DNA of 7,444 nt, from the NCBI GenBank assembly GCA_041652635.1, contig JBAZGW010000070.1:1-7444 (forward strand), given 5' to 3'. Of the stretch, positions 1-5,512 are shown in pieces. This DNA comes from Undivivens sp041652635. Lineage in GTDB: Bacteria; Omnitrophota; Gorgyraeia; Gygaellales; Profunditerraquicolaceae. The notes beneath the pieces are model-generated. The model was given only the letters and a program-made list of their open reading frames with translations. It was not told the origin of the DNA and did no database searches. Numbering within the stretch: the first letter of the stretch is position 1; each line of letters opens with the position of its first letter. Position numbers and translations under genes: made by a program.

Positions 1-748
1 TATTGCTTTTTCTGAAATACCCTCTGCTCCGGGCATAATAGACCGGATCGTGGCATTCGGAGCCGGGCTTATCCGCGTAACCGAACCCCAAGCCGAACTC
101 CACTGCCTTTACCCCGGGAATGGAAACCAAAACCGCGGCCAGCCCGGCGTTCAGCCTTTTATCATACTGCGCGTAACTGCCCAATCCCGCCGGCACGCCG
201 GCCACGACAACTTCAAACACGCCGCCGACCGTATCCCGGTCTTCCCTGGCCTTGTCGATCACGGCATCGAATTTACCGGGATTTGTCTCTCCCCCCACTT
301 TAAGCACCCGGGAAGTGAACTTCATCCCGAAATATTCCAACAGGATCCTGCAGACCGAGCCTGAAGCGACGCGCGCCGCGGTCTCCCTGGCGGAAGCGCG
401 TTCCAGGACATCGCGTATATCACCCAGGCCGTACTTCAAGAGGCCGGCGAGATCGGCGTGCCCGGGCCTGGGGCAAGTAACTGAAGGCATCTGTTCTATA
501 CGAAAATCCCGGTTGACGATCCTGATACCCAACGGACTTCCCAGAGTAACCCCTCTGCGCAACCCGGAAACGATCTCCGCTTTATCCGTTTCGATACGCA
601 TCCTGCCGCCGCGGCCATGGCCGGCCTGCCTGCGCCGCAGTTGAAAATTGATCTTTTCAGCGTCCACCCGCAGACCCGCGGGCATCCCGTCCAGGACAGT
701 TACCAGCGCGCGGCCGTGCGATTCTCCGGCAGTAAGAAACCTAAGCAT
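1..748 (-). CDS. aroC: Chorismate synthase, 3' end cut off by the window edge
   Basis: Chorismate synthase makes chorismate from 5-enolpyruvylshikimate 3-phosphate, the last step of the shikimate pathway, using reduced FMN in the cytosol. I translated the minus strand by hand: 249 codons from ATG at 748 without a stop, about two thirds of the usual 350-390 residues. Visible marks are GESHG at residues 8-12 (first family signature), the arginine- and glycine-rich block RRRQAGHGRGGRM at 38-50, PRPGHADLAG at 93-102, and the second signature ERASARETAARVASGSV at 116-132. His11 and His97 match the two conserved active-site histidines. The visible part ends at RKSN, just where the family's NAGG(I/L)EGG motif should follow. 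A strong Shine-Dalgarno AGGAGG (756-761) lies 7 bp before the start. The gene is intact as far as it can be seen, and the identification is firm. Confidence 0.97.
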   Translation of the reverse strand, partial: MLRFLTAGESHGRALVTVLDGMPAGLRVDAEKINFQLRRRQAGHGRGGRMRIETDKAEIVSGLRRGVTLGSPLGIRIVNRDFRIEQMPSVTCPRPGHADLAGLLKYGLGDIRDVLERASARETAARVASGSVCRILLEYFGMKFTSRVLKVGGETNPGKFDAVIDKAREDRDTVGGVFEVVVAGVPAGLGSYAQYDKRLNAGLAAVLVSIPGVKAVEFGLGFGYADKPGSECHDPVYYARSRGYFRKSN

Positions 749-786
749 AATATTACCTCCTCTAAAATCCGTGGTTTTGTTACTAT

Positions 787-792
787 ATTATA
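787..792 (-). promoter_or_regulatory. Likely -10 box of the aroC promoter
   Basis: The minus strand reads TATAAT here, a perfect -10 consensus. It would place the transcript start near 781, leaving a leader of roughly 30 bp that contains the aroC Shine-Dalgarno. I see no convincing -35 box at 16-18 bp spacing, so the call rests on the -10 and its position. If real, aroC can be transcribed separately from the nuclease gene upstream of it. Confidence 0.45.
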
Positions 793-844
793 AGCCATTG
801 AAACGTTAGCGAATTCTGTGCGCTGTTTAAGGAACTTATTCAAC

Positions 845-949
845 AACGCACTGTACCCATATCGGTTTTCGGTTACGGTAACGTTTTAAAGCCGTATCCG
901 ATGGAGGATACTAATACCGGGCATTCGAGAGCTCTACGTTGCGATTAAT
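845..949. repeat. Intergenic repeat family, copy A (short form)
   Basis: This 105-bp element aligns end to end with 4373-4509. The two share a perfect 19-bp block, tatcggttttcggttacgg (860-878 here, 4384-4402 there). They also share a hairpin and a right-hand end in which about 26 of 35 bases match without gaps (912-947). Copy A lacks about 36 bp that copy B has inside. Its right end runs into the nuclease gene and covers its final codons and stop. It occupies most of the 185-bp gap between aroC and the nuclease; the remaining part (762-844) holds only the aroC promoter and a possible stray piece of the repeat end near 811-830. Confidence 0.7.
870..900. terminator. Hairpin in repeat copy A, possible terminator behind the nuclease gene
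   Basis: Arms cggttacgg (870-878) and ccgtatccg (892-900) can pair over 9 bp with one mismatch around a 13-bp loop. It lies 34 bp past the nuclease stop codon on the minus strand. No clear run of T follows, so a classical intrinsic terminator is not shown. The same arm and loop sizes occur in copy B with perfect pairing. Confidence 0.35.
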
Positions 950-1494
950 TCTTCCAGCCCGCGCCGGTTCTCACGGGCATCCTTATAACAGGCGCGCAGT
1001 TGCTCGGAGTACTTGACGTTCGGCGGGATGGTCATTAAAGAAGCGAATCCATTAGCGACGATCTCCGCGTTCACGAAAGTGCCGTCCGGCAGGTACAGAT
1101 ACGCCAGGAGCCTGCCGTATTTATCTTTGCGTTCCACGTCGAATTCCAGCCTGACCTTCTTTCCTTCCACGAGTTTCTTCGTGAAGGCCGCGGCTTTCTT
1201 TCCCATCTCCTTGATCGTGCTCACATCCTGTTTAGTCCTGCGGGAATCGCGGTAAAGCTTTTGCGACTCGTGGCATTCCGGGGTATCTATGCCTATCAAA
1301 CGCACACGATCGCCATTCTCAAGCAGCACCGTATCTCCGTCCACCGCCCTCTTAACGAGAATACTGTCATAATCGTATTTTTTCGCCGGCGAAGAAAAAA
1401 TACCGCCTTTGCCCGGGCAGGGAGCGGCGGCATAAGAAACCCCTAAAAAAAACACCATAACGAACAACCAACCCAACCTGACAATATTACGCAT
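934..1494 (-). CDS. Secreted thermonuclease of the staphylococcal nuclease family
   Basis: A 186-residue calcium-dependent nuclease expected to cut DNA and RNA outside the cytoplasm. Residues 1-24 look like a signal peptide: Arg2 and Arg6, a hydrophobic stretch from 7, and AAA at 22-24; Pro25 makes the exact cleavage site uncertain. The SNase fold follows. By comparison with the staphylococcal enzyme, VDGDT (51-55) carries the metal ligand Asp54, RLIGIDTPE (65-73) carries Arg65, Asp70 and Glu73, and KYGR (125-128) carries the catalytic Arg128, so all key residues are present. The stretch between DTPE and the next helix (74-97) is about 12 residues longer than in the staphylococcal protein. 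A Shine-Dalgarno AAGGAGG (1501-1507) sits 6 bp before ATG. The gene lies 32 bp behind the DUF3786 gene, probably in the same transcript. It may serve nutrient or phosphate scavenging or removal of extracellular DNA; that role is inferred. Confidence 0.92.
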   Translation of the reverse strand: MRNIVRLGWLFVMVFFLGVSYAAAPCPGKGGIFSSPAKKYDYDSILVKRAVDGDTVLLENGDRVRLIGIDTPECHESQKLYRDSRRTKQDVSTIKEMGKKAAAFTKKLVEGKKVRLEFDVERKDKYGRLLAYLYLPDGTFVNAEIVANGFASLMTIPPNVKYSEQLRACYKDARENRRGLEELIAT

Positions 1495-1526
1495 TTATCT
1501 CCTCCTTATATAAACACACGGACAGT

Positions 1527-2093
1527 CTACGCCAAAGCGGATAACTTCACCGCCAGTATGCCTCCCAGCACCGCGATATCCTCGGTACAGAATACTTTAT
1601 CCGCATTACGGTCGAAAAGCATCACCGCTCCCGCGGAGAATTCTTCATCCGCCAGCCGGAAGATCACCTTCACCGGCACGCAGGGAAACGCTTCTATCAA
1701 AAGGCAGACGTCGCCCTCGGGATATTCCTTGACGATACCGGGCAGGCGCCCACACAATCCCGCAACCGTTTCTCGCGGTTTATCGCCGTATTTCAACAGC
1801 AAAGGTTCCACCGCTCTCTTACGGAAAGCCGGATAGTAAAACTCTCCGGAAGGCAATTCCCTGAAAGAGATCCATTCTCCTGCCGGAGCAGGGATCCCCT
1901 TTGCCGCCGCTATCGCGTAATGAAGCAATAAAACCAGCGGATATTGCTTTATCTGCCTGCCGGAACAACAGATACACTGCTTGGCGCTCAGATCAAACGA
2001 ATATTCTTCTCCCAGAAAAATGATTTTCCGGCTGTCGGAGGCGCAGGCAGACAACTCTTCCCATGCTTTATTTACGGCGATCTCGTAACCCAC
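1527..2093 (-). CDS. DUF3786 domain protein, function unknown
   Basis: A 188-residue soluble protein that fits the DUF3786 family over its whole length. I recognise the block LVLLLHYAIAAAKG (53-66), GEWISFRELPSGEFYYPAF (72-90), FPCVPVKVIFRLADEEF (136-152) and the closing TEDIAVLGG (170-178). The family has no established biochemical role that I know of. A cysteine cluster C40-x-C42-C43, with further cysteines at 114, 130, 138 and 169, may bind a metal or an iron-sulfur centre; this is inference. The start is GTG at 2093: an in-frame TAA lies 6 bp upstream, so no longer form is possible, and the N-terminus fits the family pattern. There is no Shine-Dalgarno; a -10-like box 5 bp upstream suggests a leaderless mRNA. 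The nuclease gene follows after 32 bp, and the helicase gene is divergent. Confidence 0.85.
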   Translation of the reverse strand: MGYEIAVNKAWEELSACASDSRKIIFLGEEYSFDLSAKQCICCSGRQIKQYPLVLLLHYAIAAAKGIPAPAGEWISFRELPSGEFYYPAFRKRAVEPLLLKYGDKPRETVAGLCGRLPGIVKEYPEGDVCLLIEAFPCVPVKVIFRLADEEFSAGAVMLFDRNADKVFCTEDIAVLGGILAVKLSALA

Positions 2094-2098
2094 GTTTT

Positions 2099-2126
2099 AT
2101 TTTACTATTTTTGCCCCACAAAGCAA
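2099..2126 (-). promoter_or_regulatory. Possible leaderless promoter of the DUF3786 gene
   Basis: On the minus strand TTGCTT (2121-2126) and TAAAAT (2099-2104) are separated by 16 bp. The -10 matches 5 of 6 consensus bases and the -35 only 3 of 6. The GTG start codon begins 5 bp past the -10, so transcription would begin at or next to the start codon. The lack of any Shine-Dalgarno agrees with this. Confidence 0.4.
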
Positions 2127-2132
2127 ATATAA

Positions 2133-2183
2133 TAATGCGTAATGCAGTAATGCGGGTTCTAGGCGCTGGGTTTTAGGTCCTGG
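2133..2183 (+). repeat. Degenerate 7-bp tandem repeat tract, left arm
   Basis: Two kinds of 7-bp unit follow one another. First come TAATGCG (2133-2139), TAATGCA (2140-2146), one extra G, and TAATGCG (2148-2154). Then GGGTTCT (2154-2160), AGGCGCT, GGGTTTT, AGGTCCT and a final GG. The tract sits in the 232-bp gap between divergent genes. It faces an inverted relative at 2254-2274: bases 2155-2174 match the reverse complement of 2254-2273 at 17 of 20 positions. The 70 bp between the arms hold nothing I recognise. Confidence 0.65.
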
Positions 2184-2253
2184 AGAAAAACAAGAGGGAC
2201 TAAGAACGATAAGTTACAAATTGCCGTTATTTTTCTTTATGCTGTTAAAATCG

Positions 2254-2274
2254 AGAACCCAGCACCCAGAACCA
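2254..2274 (-). repeat. 7-bp tandem repeat tract, inverted right arm
   Basis: Read on the minus strand this is TGGTTCT, GGGTGCT, GGGTTCT, three units of the same family as the tract at 2154-2183 but in the opposite direction. The two arms could form a cruciform or a long stem. The tract ends about 40 bp upstream of the helicase -10 box. Confidence 0.6.
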
Positions 2275-2312
2275 GTTTTTAAAATATTTTCGCCTTCCGC
2301 GCGGTTTTAAGC

Positions 2313-2318
2313 TATAAT
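2313..2318 (+). promoter_or_regulatory. -10 box of the helicase gene, probably leaderless
   Basis: TATAAT is a perfect -10 hexamer. The ATG begins 8 bp after its last base, with 7 bp between, so the predicted transcript start (about 2325) coincides with the start codon. No Shine-Dalgarno exists upstream. The -35 region is weak (TTCGCC at 2289-2294 is the best candidate). Leaderless translation is inferred from this geometry. Confidence 0.5.
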
Positions 2319-2325
2319 TAATATT

Positions 2326-4254
2326 ATGTTCAAATACGACAGGTTCCAACAGGAAGCTATTGACCACATCAACAACGGCCACTCCGTGATCGTTTCCGCC
2401 CCCACAGGAGCGGGCAAGACCGCGATCGCCGAACATGTCATCGATACCTGCATAAATAACAACACTGGCGTGATCTATACCGCGCCGATAAAAGCCCTCT
2501 CAAACCAGAAGTTCCGTGATTTCCAGAGCCGCCTGGGAGATAATATTGGAATACTCACCGGGGACATATCGCTGAACCCGGAGGCCTTCGTGCTGATCAT
2601 GACCACGGAGATATTCCGCAATAAAATACTCGACGACCCGGAATCACTAAAGAAATACCGCTGGATCATATTCGACGAAGTGCATTACTTGGATAACGAG
2701 GAACGCGGCACGGTCTGGGAAGAATCGCTTATTTTCCTCCCTCCGCATATGAACCTGCTGGCCCTCTCCGCCACTATCCCGAATATAGAACAGATCGCGC
2801 GATGGATCGAGAGTATCCATAACAAACCGGTAAAGACCGTAATAGAAACGGAAAGACCAGTTCCCCTTCATTTTCTTTTCCAGTGCCAAAACCAGGTAGT
2901 GGACAGCCTGCCCGCCCTCAAAAATATCAAAGGCCTCCCCGACCTCCCGTATAAATTCTACCGGCAAAACCCGCACACCGGCTACGGACTGAACAAGATC
3001 GGAACATTGATCAAACATATCCGCGAGCGGGAAGGATTCCCCTGCATATACTTTGTCTTCGGGCGCAGGCGCGCAGAGGACCTGGCAAAGGACCTCTGCA
3101 GATTCGACCTGCTTCCCGGAGAAGACGGGGATAAAATTGTTTCCCTATACGAAGAGCTCTGCCGCAAGTTCGACCTGACGCAGGAACGTTCGGCGCAGGA
3201 GATGCTCGACCTGATAAGAAAAGGCATCGCTTTCCATCACGCGGGTATGCTGCCGACCCTTAAGGAAGTGATCGAACGCCTCTTTACCAGCCGTCTGCTG
3301 AAAGTGATCTTTACCACCGAAACTTTCGCCCTCGGCATCAATATGCCCAGCCGCTCCGTGGTCTTCGACGACCTGCGTAAATTCTACGGGCGTTATGTCA
3401 GGAACCTCAAGACGCGCGATTTCTATCAGATGGCCGGCCGCGCGGGCAGGCGCGGGATAGACACGGAAGGATCCGTTTATTGCAGGATCAACCCCGCGAA
3501 ACTCAGCTACAACGAAGTCAAACGCGTCATTTACGGCGGCTCCGAGGAAGTACACAGTCAGTTCAATAGCTCTTACGCCACCATTCTCAACCTTTACGAA
3601 AAATACCGGGACGACCTTTACAAGATCTACCCCCTTTCACTGCATTATTTCCAGTGCCGCAAGGAAGAACAAAAAGAAGCACTGCGATTGATAGAAGCGA
3701 AAGTCAACCTGTTAAAAGACAGCGGCCACATAAAAAACGGAGAACTCACCCCTAAGGGACAATTTGCCAAGACCGTTTACGGATACGAACTGCTTTTATC
3801 GGAACTTTACGAACGCAACCTGCTGGAACAACTTGACGAATTCGGACTGGGAATAATGGCCGCGGCCGCGGTCTTCGAACCCAGAAAGAACCAGCAGTTG
3901 CTCAGCCTCTCCAAAAGCGCCAGGCGCATCAGGGCGGCCTGCGAGGAAATTTACGCCCGCATCAAACAGGTTGAAATATCCCGCCGTATCTACCCGGTCA
4001 GCAAAGAACCCTATTTTCATTTGAGCGGATGTGTGGAAGCCTGGCTGCGCGGCAGTTCTTTCGAGAAAACCCTGCTCCTTACGGACACGGATGAAGGGGA
4101 AATAGTGCGTTATTTCCGTATGAGCATCCAGATACTCAGGGAAATAGGCGACGCCGAAGTGGCTTCCGCAGCCCTGAAGGATAAAATACGCGAAACGACG
4201 AGGGTGATCAACCGCGATATCGTGGACGCGGAAAAACAATTGCGGGAAGTCTGA
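2326..4254 (+). CDS. Ski2/Mtr4-like superfamily 2 helicase with DSHCT domain
   Basis: A 642-residue ATP-dependent helicase of the Ski2-like family, probably acting on RNA. The core motifs are all present: Q-like FQQEAI (7-12), Walker A APTGAGKT (25-32), Ia TAPIKALSNQK (52-62), Walker B DEVH (117-120), SAT (148-150), FVFGRRR (243-249), FHHAGML (303-309), motif V around TETFALGINMPSR (331-343) and motif VI QMAGRAGRRG (368-377). A winged-helix and helical region follows. The C-terminal part (about 480-640) reads like the DSHCT domain of Mtr4, Ski2 and Dob1; the stretch at 567-606 (GCVEAWLRG, TDTDEGEIVRYFR) is typical. It is shorter than eukaryotic Mtr4 (about 1000 residues) and has no room for the arch domain. 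Eukaryotic relatives feed RNA to the exosome; a role in bacterial RNA turnover is inferred. The gene stands alone, without a Shine-Dalgarno. Confidence 0.93.
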   Translation: MFKYDRFQQEAIDHINNGHSVIVSAPTGAGKTAIAEHVIDTCINNNTGVIYTAPIKALSNQKFRDFQSRLGDNIGILTGDISLNPEAFVLIMTTEIFRNKILDDPESLKKYRWIIFDEVHYLDNEERGTVWEESLIFLPPHMNLLALSATIPNIEQIARWIESIHNKPVKTVIETERPVPLHFLFQCQNQVVDSLPALKNIKGLPDLPYKFYRQNPHTGYGLNKIGTLIKHIREREGFPCIYFVFGRRRAEDLAKDLCRFDLLPGEDGDKIVSLYEELCRKFDLTQERSAQEMLDLIRKGIAFHHAGMLPTLKEVIERLFTSRLLKVIFTTETFALGINMPSRSVVFDDLRKFYGRYVRNLKTRDFYQMAGRAGRRGIDTEGSVYCRINPAKLSYNEVKRVIYGGSEEVHSQFNSSYATILNLYEKYRDDLYKIYPLSLHYFQCRKEEQKEALRLIEAKVNLLKDSGHIKNGELTPKGQFAKTVYGYELLLSELYERNLLEQLDEFGLGIMAAAAVFEPRKNQQLLSLSKSARRIRAACEEIYARIKQVEISRRIYPVSKEPYFHLSGCVEAWLRGSSFEKTLLLTDTDEGEIVRYFRMSIQILREIGDAEVASAALKDKIRETTRVINRDIVDAEKQLREV

Positions 4255-4372
4255 TCATTATTTAAGAAAATGAATACTTCCCGGGCTAATCCTTCGACTT
4301 TGTTCAGGATAAGCGTCCGGGGTTTCTTTCCTGAATTATTATCCGCCGTAAAATACCGGCAACGGCTATGAT
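4255..4372. other. Gap behind the helicase, with a possible dispersed-repeat remnant
   Basis: No gene or convincing intrinsic terminator is visible in these 118 bp. The stretch 4291-4313 (ccttcgactttgttcagg and the bases after it) resembles a short motif, CCTTCGACTnnGCTCAGG, that I recall as a common intergenic repeat in many bacterial genomes. Only one copy is present here, so this rests on memory and is weak. Confidence 0.25.
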
Positions 4373-4509
4373 AACGCAGCCCGTATCGGTTTTCGGTTAC
4401 GGGAACTTCGGAAAGCCGTAACCGTTACCGATAGACGAAACGGGTATCGTGACCGTAACCGATAAACGATATTAATACTCGTCATTCGGGAATTCTGCGC
4501 TCCGATTAA
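4373..4509. repeat. Intergenic repeat family, copy B (long form)
   Basis: A 137-bp element related to 845-949. It carries the shared 19-bp block (4384-4402), the hairpin, and the shared right end (4474-4509). It has about 36 bp more than copy A, in a zone made of near-repeats of cggttacgg and its complement, as if one internal unit had been gained here or lost in copy A. It lies between the converging 3' ends of the helicase and the macro-Nudix gene and stops 25 bp short of the latter. Confidence 0.7.
4385..4470. terminator. Long nested hairpin in repeat copy B, possible two-way terminator
   Basis: Two foldings compete. The inner one pairs cggttacgg (4394-4402) with ccgtaaccg (4416-4424), perfect over 9 bp with a 13-bp loop. 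The outer one pairs 4385-4402 with 4453-4470, 16 of 18 bases. The position between two converging genes suits a bidirectional terminator or an mRNA 3'-end stabiliser. No T tract follows in either direction, so termination is not proven. Confidence 0.4.
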
Positions 4510-4534
4510 ATAACAGGCACGATCTATCGACCTG

Positions 4535-5476
4535 CTATATTTGTTCTCCTTTTGCCTTAATATAATCGCCGATTATCTTTCTGTGATCAAAAGCAAACTC
4601 ATTTCCAGCGATATCCTCTCTGGATACGATCCTGGCTTCAGCGGCGTCATCTCCGGCAACAGGCAGGCCAATTGAACGGGCAATAAAGACCGTGCCTACC
4701 GTGTGGAATCGCGGGTCGCGGCCGGGGTCGGAATAAGTATGGAACTGCCTGAGTTCCGTTAAATCCAATCCTGTCTCCTCTTTCGCTTCCCGTCTTACAG
4801 CTTCTTCAAGGCTCTCCCCGTAGTCCACGAACCCGCCCGGCAAAGCCCAGCCGAAAGGCGGATTACTTCTTTTAATGATCACGATACCGCCTTCAATCTC
4901 GATAATGGCGTCGACGGTAAGGAACGGCTGTTTGAGCTTGCGCGTCATATATTCCAGGTAACCGCAGGCATTCTTTTCAAAGATCTCCGCCGCTTCTTTA
5001 TCTTTAAGGCAGAATACGATCTCTTTCAGGCTGCCGGCTTTACCGCTGAACAACAGCCGGTGCACCTCCTGCGCCATTATCTTGGCCGCTGCCTTATACG
5101 AGAAACCGCCTGTGCCGCAGCCTAAAGCAGGCAGCGCCACGGAAGAGATCCCCAACCCGGCAGCCGATTCAAGAGCGCTGCGGCAGGCGGCCCTGATCTT
5201 CCTCTCATCGGTCCGGAAATCCATACTCATGGTGACGGCGTGGATCACATATTTAACGGACAATTTCCCGGCGGCAGTAACGACAGACTCACCGATCTCC
5301 ACCGGGGCCAAGCTGACCGCTTCTGCTTCTATCCCGGCGCCGCCAGCCCTTTTAATCGCTCCGGCCACGCCCCCGCCCATCAACATCCGGTTGTTGGCGG
5401 CATTCACCAGCGCGTCTGTTCTCAAAACGGTGATATCACCGCAGAGAACCTTGATCTCCGTATCCAGAATGAACAT
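4535..5476 (-). CDS. Macro domain fused to ADP-ribose-type Nudix hydrolase
   Basis: A 313-residue two-domain enzyme of ADP-ribose metabolism. The macro domain (about 1-172) shows GDIT (13-16), DALVNAANN (21-29), MGGGVAGAIKRAGG (33-46), KYVIHAV (75-81) and the second phosphate loop PALGCGTGGF (116-125). It resembles the archaeal Af1521 and bacterial GGGVA-type macro proteins; the position of the MacroD catalytic Asp (GGVD) is Ala38. The Nudix domain (about 183-313) has a perfect Nudix box at 215-237 (G, E221, REAKEETGL). It is followed by YSDPGRDPRFHTV (248-260), typical of archaeal ADP-ribose pyrophosphatases, and a closing FDHRKIIGDY. The macro half would bind or release ADP-ribose, and the Nudix half would split it to AMP and ribose 5-phosphate. 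ATG at 5476 has AGGA 4 bp upstream. It is last in the operon, 36 bp after the dUTPase stop and in the same frame. Domain calls are firm; coupling is inferred. Confidence 0.93.
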   Translation of the reverse strand: MFILDTEIKVLCGDITVLRTDALVNAANNRMLMGGGVAGAIKRAGGAGIEAEAVSLAPVEIGESVVTAAGKLSVKYVIHAVTMSMDFRTDERKIRAACRSALESAAGLGISSVALPALGCGTGGFSYKAAAKIMAQEVHRLLFSGKAGSLKEIVFCLKDKEAAEIFEKNACGYLEYMTRKLKQPFLTVDAIIEIEGGIVIIKRSNPPFGWALPGGFVDYGESLEEAVRREAKEETGLDLTELRQFHTYSDPGRDPRFHTVGTVFIARSIGLPVAGDDAAEARIVSREDIAGNEFAFDHRKIIGDYIKAKGEQI

Positions 5477-5512
5477 AAGATCCTTTCCCGAAAGTCTCGC
5501 GTGCCAGGTTTT

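Noticed and set aside
50..644. Two plus-strand open frames near the left edge
   Set aside because: They lie opposite aroC, which reads without interruption on the minus strand and carries both family signatures.
1013..1446. Plus-strand open frames of 80 and 61 codons
   Set aside because: They are antisense to the thermonuclease, which has a signal peptide, a ribosome site and all catalytic residues.
2245..2436. Minus-strand open frame across the helicase start and repeat tract
   Set aside because: It covers the helicase promoter and 5' end, has no ribosome site, and its product is repeat-derived at the C-terminus.
2647..4239. Several minus-strand open frames of 80-150 codons
   Set aside because: They lie opposite the helicase, whose full motif set fixes the coding strand.
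4535..5476. DarG or TARG1-type antitoxin macro domain, because of the GCGTGG loop
   Set aside because: The first loop is GGGVAGAI, not the GKGIA type of DarG. No DarT-like toxin gene is adjacent, and the Nudix fusion points to metabolism.
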